This document shows positions 62,729 through 64,000 of a stretch of DNA of 64,000 bases, piece by piece; positions within the stretch are counted from its first letter, which is position 1, and each line of letters begins with the position of its first letter. The position numbers and the translations under genes were made by a program. Under the pieces are notes generated by a model. That model was not told the origin of the DNA. It made no database searches and saw only the letters and a list, made by a program, of their open reading frames with translations. Source of the DNA: Polaromonas jejuensis NBRC 106434 (GTDB lineage: Bacteria; Pseudomonadota; Gammaproteobacteria; Burkholderiales; Burkholderiaceae_C); assembly GCF_001598235.1 (NCBI RefSeq), contig NZ_BCYO01000007.1, positions 1 through 64,000 of the forward strand, written 5' to 3'.

Positions 62729-63610
62729 TTACACCGCAGCGGCGCGCACCGCGTCCAGGAATGAGCTCAATGCCGCATTGTCGCGCGCCGTCTTCCACAG
62801 GCAATAGGTGTCATAGGGCGTGGTTTCGCTGTCCAGCGGAACAAAGGCGGTACCGGCCAGGCCGGACTGGCGCAGCGCCTCCGGCACCAGCGCCACGCCC
62901 AGGCCTTGCGACACCAGCGACACCACGCTGAGCCAGTGCCGCAGCTCATAGCGGATTTCAGGATGAAAACCGGCCTCGGTGCAGAGGGACAAAATGGCCT
63001 CGTGGTAGTCGGGAGAGACAGCACGGGCCACCATCGCAAACGGCTCGCCTTGCAACTGGCGCAAGGCGAGCTTGCGCTTTTTCGCCAGCGGGTGCGTTGT
63101 GGGCAGGCAGCACACAAAGGGCTGGCGCGCCACCAGGATGCGCGACAAGTCAGGCGGCACGCGGGTGGTGTGGACAAAGCCCAGATCCAGCCGCTCATGC
63201 GAGAGTTCAATCAGCTGGTCTTGCGAATTGAGCTCCCTCAGCAGCACACGCAGCAAGGGATGCTGCGCCTGAAACTGGCGCAGCATTTGCGGCAAGCCCC
63301 GGTACAGCATCGCACCAACAAAGCCGATATGCAGTCGGCCCACCAGCCCCTGCTCAGCATCGCGCGCATGGCGTCCGGCTTCCTGGGCCTGCTCCAGCAG
63401 CGCACGCGCCTTGGGCACAAAGGCCTGGCCTGCAGCGGTCAGGCGCACCTCCCGGCTGCTGCGGATGAAGAGCTTGGCCCCGACCGAGGCCTCGAGTTGC
63501 TGGATGTTCAGGGAGAGCGGCGGCTGCGAAATCGACAGGCGGCGCGCTGCCCGACCGAAGTGCAGCTCTTCGGCCAACACCAGAAAGTAGCGCAGGTGGC
63601 GAAATTCCAT
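62729..63610 (-). CDS. LysR-family transcriptional regulator
   Basis: A 293-residue LysR protein. The DNA-binding domain is FRHLRYFLVLAEELHFGRAA, RRLSISQPPLSLNIQQLEAS. It belongs to the group close to CatR/BenM-like and transporter-linked regulators. It is divergent from the serine-hydrolase gene that starts at 63812, so it probably controls that gene. The 200-base intergenic region is AT-rich close to the regulator (63611-63660). Confidence 0.88.
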   Translation of the reverse strand: MEFRHLRYFLVLAEELHFGRAARRLSISQPPLSLNIQQLEASVGAKLFIRSSREVRLTAAGQAFVPKARALLEQAQEAGRHARDAEQGLVGRLHIGFVGAMLYRGLPQMLRQFQAQHPLLRVLLRELNSQDQLIELSHERLDLGFVHTTRVPPDLSRILVARQPFVCCLPTTHPLAKKRKLALRQLQGEPFAMVARAVSPDYHEAILSLCTEAGFHPEIRYELRHWLSVVSLVSQGLGVALVPEALRQSGLAGTAFVPLDSETTPYDTYCLWKTARDNAALSSFLDAVRAAAV

Positions 63611-63811
63611 GATTAAAAAATTATATCGCTCAAGCCATATTCAATATTGGACAAATATTAATGCCACTCCAACAATGAACCCAGGAGACCAGACATCCAT
63701 GCCCATCAACGAACCGCCCTGCGGCGAGGGCAAGTTCCTGTAGCCGCGCATGCTGGCCGCTACCCTGCGCCGGCAATTTCCCAAACCACCAACCTCTTCG
63801 AGGGCTACACC

Positions 63812-64000
63812 ATGATCGACACAGTGATAACGAACCCGGCTCGATGGGCGGCCGCAATGGCCTTGCTCGTGACGAGCCTGCAGGCGGGCGCGCAGACCAC
63901 GCCGAAGTTTGCGGATGCCCAAGCCAGCGACCCGGTCACGATGGGGTGGATGGCGGGTTCTCCGCCACCTGCCGACAAACTGATTCAGTTCGCCGATGGC
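63812..64000 (+). CDS. Serine hydrolase (beta-lactamase/NylB-like), 5' part only
   Basis: The window ends 63 codons into this gene. A signal peptide is seen (ARWAAAMALLVTSLQAGAQT), followed by ASDPVTMGWMAGSPPPADKL and IQFADG. The MGWM-GSPPPADK pattern is typical of the N-terminus of 6-aminohexanoate-dimer hydrolase-like serine hydrolases. The catalytic SxxK lies beyond the window, so activity cannot be judged. Divergent from the LysR gene. Confidence 0.7.
   Translation, partial: MIDTVITNPARWAAAMALLVTSLQAGAQTTPKFADAQASDPVTMGWMAGSPPPADKLIQFADG

Noticed and set aside
63699..63743. Fourteen-codon frame MPINEPPCGEGKFL with AGGAGA upstream
   Set aside because: Too short to judge, no recognisable similarity and no context beyond a plausible ribosome binding site; could be a leader peptide but unsupported.

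Overview
The window is chromosomal DNA of a high-GC betaproteobacterium, most likely a member of the Comamonadaceae (Polaromonas/Rhodoferax-like). The grounds are the gene content (BPSS1780-type membrane protein, CobD/CbiB-family protein, a Polaromonas-like rpsP-rimM-trmD-rplS cluster), high GC with GC-rich third codon positions, and two families of short dispersed repeats scattered between and inside genes. No tRNA, rRNA, CRISPR array or complete insertion sequence was seen.

Layout. 0-1.4 kb: a truncated rhodanese, a small lipoprotein, a KGG stress protein and a 56-residue basic protein. 1.7-9 kb: a 2-ketogluconate (kgu) locus. A PtxS-type LacI regulator with two TGAAAC(N2)GTTTCA operators is followed by two ABC permeases, a periplasmic binding protein, an ATPase, kguE, kguK and kguD. 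The MFS transporter KguT of the Pseudomonas operon is absent and a polar-amino-acid-family ABC importer occupies its place. 9-11.3 kb: a divergent LysR/quinone-reductase pair, then a decayed copy of the kguD 3' end. 11.3-21 kb: a type I restriction-modification locus on the minus strand (hsdM, hsdS, AlbA_2/ATPase protein; then fic and hsdR). A four-copy operator-like array lies in front of fic and a fragment of an older hsdR lies beside it.

21-25.9 kb: ZIP metal transporter, dienelactone hydrolase, and a metallophosphoesterase-cupredoxin pair divergent from an ECF sigma/anti-sigma pair. 26-43.5 kb: housekeeping genes (polA, thrB, uvrD, guaC, rhlE, orn, M48 protease, pterin dehydratase, rsgA, hisC). 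43.5-51.9 kb: cobD-like gene, CoA-pyrophosphatase, the rpsP-rimM-trmD-rplS operon, GNAT, TM2-like protein, pit with its DUF47 partner, and an AEC carrier.

51.9-61 kb: a metal (zinc) homeostasis island. On the minus strand zur heads an operon with an ABC ATPase/FtsX-like permease, a small Cys-rich secreted protein, a DUF3299 protein, a His-rich protein and a TonB receptor. Divergently, a 51-codon membrane protein and znuCBA are transcribed. Twin Zur-box-like palindromes sit in the shared promoter. 61-64 kb: aspartoacylase-family hydrolase, msrA, a LysR regulator and the start of a serine hydrolase cut by the window edge.

A ~60-70 bp element recurs about twelve times, several times in frame inside conserved genes (hsdR, the AEC carrier, the TonB receptor) and once across the stop/start junction of two overlapping genes. 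A separate GC-rich element is inserted in frame in the M48 protease. These repeats and the ABC-type kgu operon are the most unusual things here.
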